The notes beneath the pieces are model-generated. The model worked only from the letters and a program-made list of their open reading frames with translations. It was not told the DNA's origin and ran no database searches. Of a stretch of 49,990 nucleotides of DNA, positions 49,895 through 49,990 are shown one piece after another. Source of the DNA: an uncultured Lachnospiraceae bacterium. Lineage in GTDB: Bacteria; Bacillota; Clostridia; Lachnospirales; Lachnospiraceae. The stretch covers positions 1 to 49,990 of the forward strand of contig CACYNO010000010.1 of assembly GCA_902775895.1 (NCBI GenBank). The letters run 5' to 3'. Both the position numbers and the translations under genes were made by a program. The first letter of the stretch is position 1. Every line of letters begins with the position of its first letter.

Positions 49895-49990
49895 TGCTAC
49901 ACTAAAAGTGGACACGGAACGGTAGAAAAAAACTCTTAATGTATTAGAATATAAGAGAATGATCTACCAGGAAGGAGTCCACTATAATTA
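49895..49990 (+). mobile_element. Possible left end of an insertion sequence
   Basis: After the surface gene promoter the sequence TGCTACACTAAAAGTGGACA, a TAGAAT -10-like box and a strong ribosome site AGGAAGGAG appear, reading toward the right edge. AGTGGAC and GTCCACT form a short inverted repeat inside it. The layout suggests an IS3-like end with a transposase gene starting just past the window, but no coding sequence is seen. Confidence 0.4.

Overview
The window looks like chromosome of an anaerobic low-to-mid GC Firmicute, most likely a member of the Lachnospiraceae. The indications are the HPr kinase/phosphorylase HprK, WhiA, an L27 protein with the Firmicutes N-terminal extension, FabK as enoyl reductase, a PPi-type phosphofructokinase, the hydrogenase maturase HydE, a DUF5711 protein and a surface protein with choline-binding-type repeats. 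No rRNA, tRNA or CRISPR array was seen. All family names come from reading the translated sequence; no database search was run.

Layout. (1) 1-6.6 kb is an AT-rich accessory island on the minus strand: a type I restriction-modification operon hsdM-hsdS-hsdR (hsdR runs off the left edge), a DUF3800-like protein and an AAA ATPase with a helically phased repeat array in front of it. (2) 6.7-8.7 kb is dapA-dapB behind a lysine riboswitch and a clear sigma-A type promoter. (3) 8.8-18.5 kb is bioY facing a complete type II fatty-acid operon: acpP-accB-accC-accDA-fabK-fabD-fabG-fabF-fabZ-fabT(MarR)-birA. It starts at a strong promoter with a palindromic operator. fabH is absent from the window. (4) 18.6-28.5 kb holds mscS (probably leaderless), an RlmI-like methyltransferase, an SPFH/zinc-ribbon protein, hydE, a FAD-dependent dehydrogenase, rplU-rpmA, a Nudix hydrolase and the CCA-adding enzyme. 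Three copies of a 190-255 bp long-hairpin repeat sit in the gaps here. (5) 28.2-45.6 kb is a long minus-strand run: a HIT protein, an aconitase-family hydratase, DUF5711, hprK, murB, whiA, citrate synthase, aroA, two G3E (COG0523) GTPases, metF, pfk, manA, a 50-residue membrane peptide, a GT-C type membrane protein, barnase, barstar and cca. (6) 45.8-47.0 kb is rpsF-ssb-rpsR on the plus strand. (7) 47.0-50.0 kb is accessory: a palindromic element with 10-bp terminal inverted repeats, an MNT antitoxin gene whose HEPN partner is cut to 27 codons, a surface protein with a possibly phase-variable promoter, and what may be the end of an insertion sequence.

How the genes work together. The biotin transporter, biotin ligase and biotinylated carboxylase subunit sit with the fatty-acid operon, with a MarR regulator in place of the helix-turn-helix that BirA often carries. 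Citrate synthase and the aconitase-family hydratase flank a whiA-murB-hprK block and could feed 2-oxoglutarate synthesis. The two G3E GTPases look like metal-trafficking proteins. The barnase homologue carries a lipobox and is followed directly by its barstar inhibitor.

The observation most worth pursuing is the family of long hairpins at about 20.5, 25.0 and 26.05 kb. Their two arms keep pairing while their sequences differ between copies, they share a fixed internal mismatch, and the tips are unrelated. I do not recognise this as a named element.
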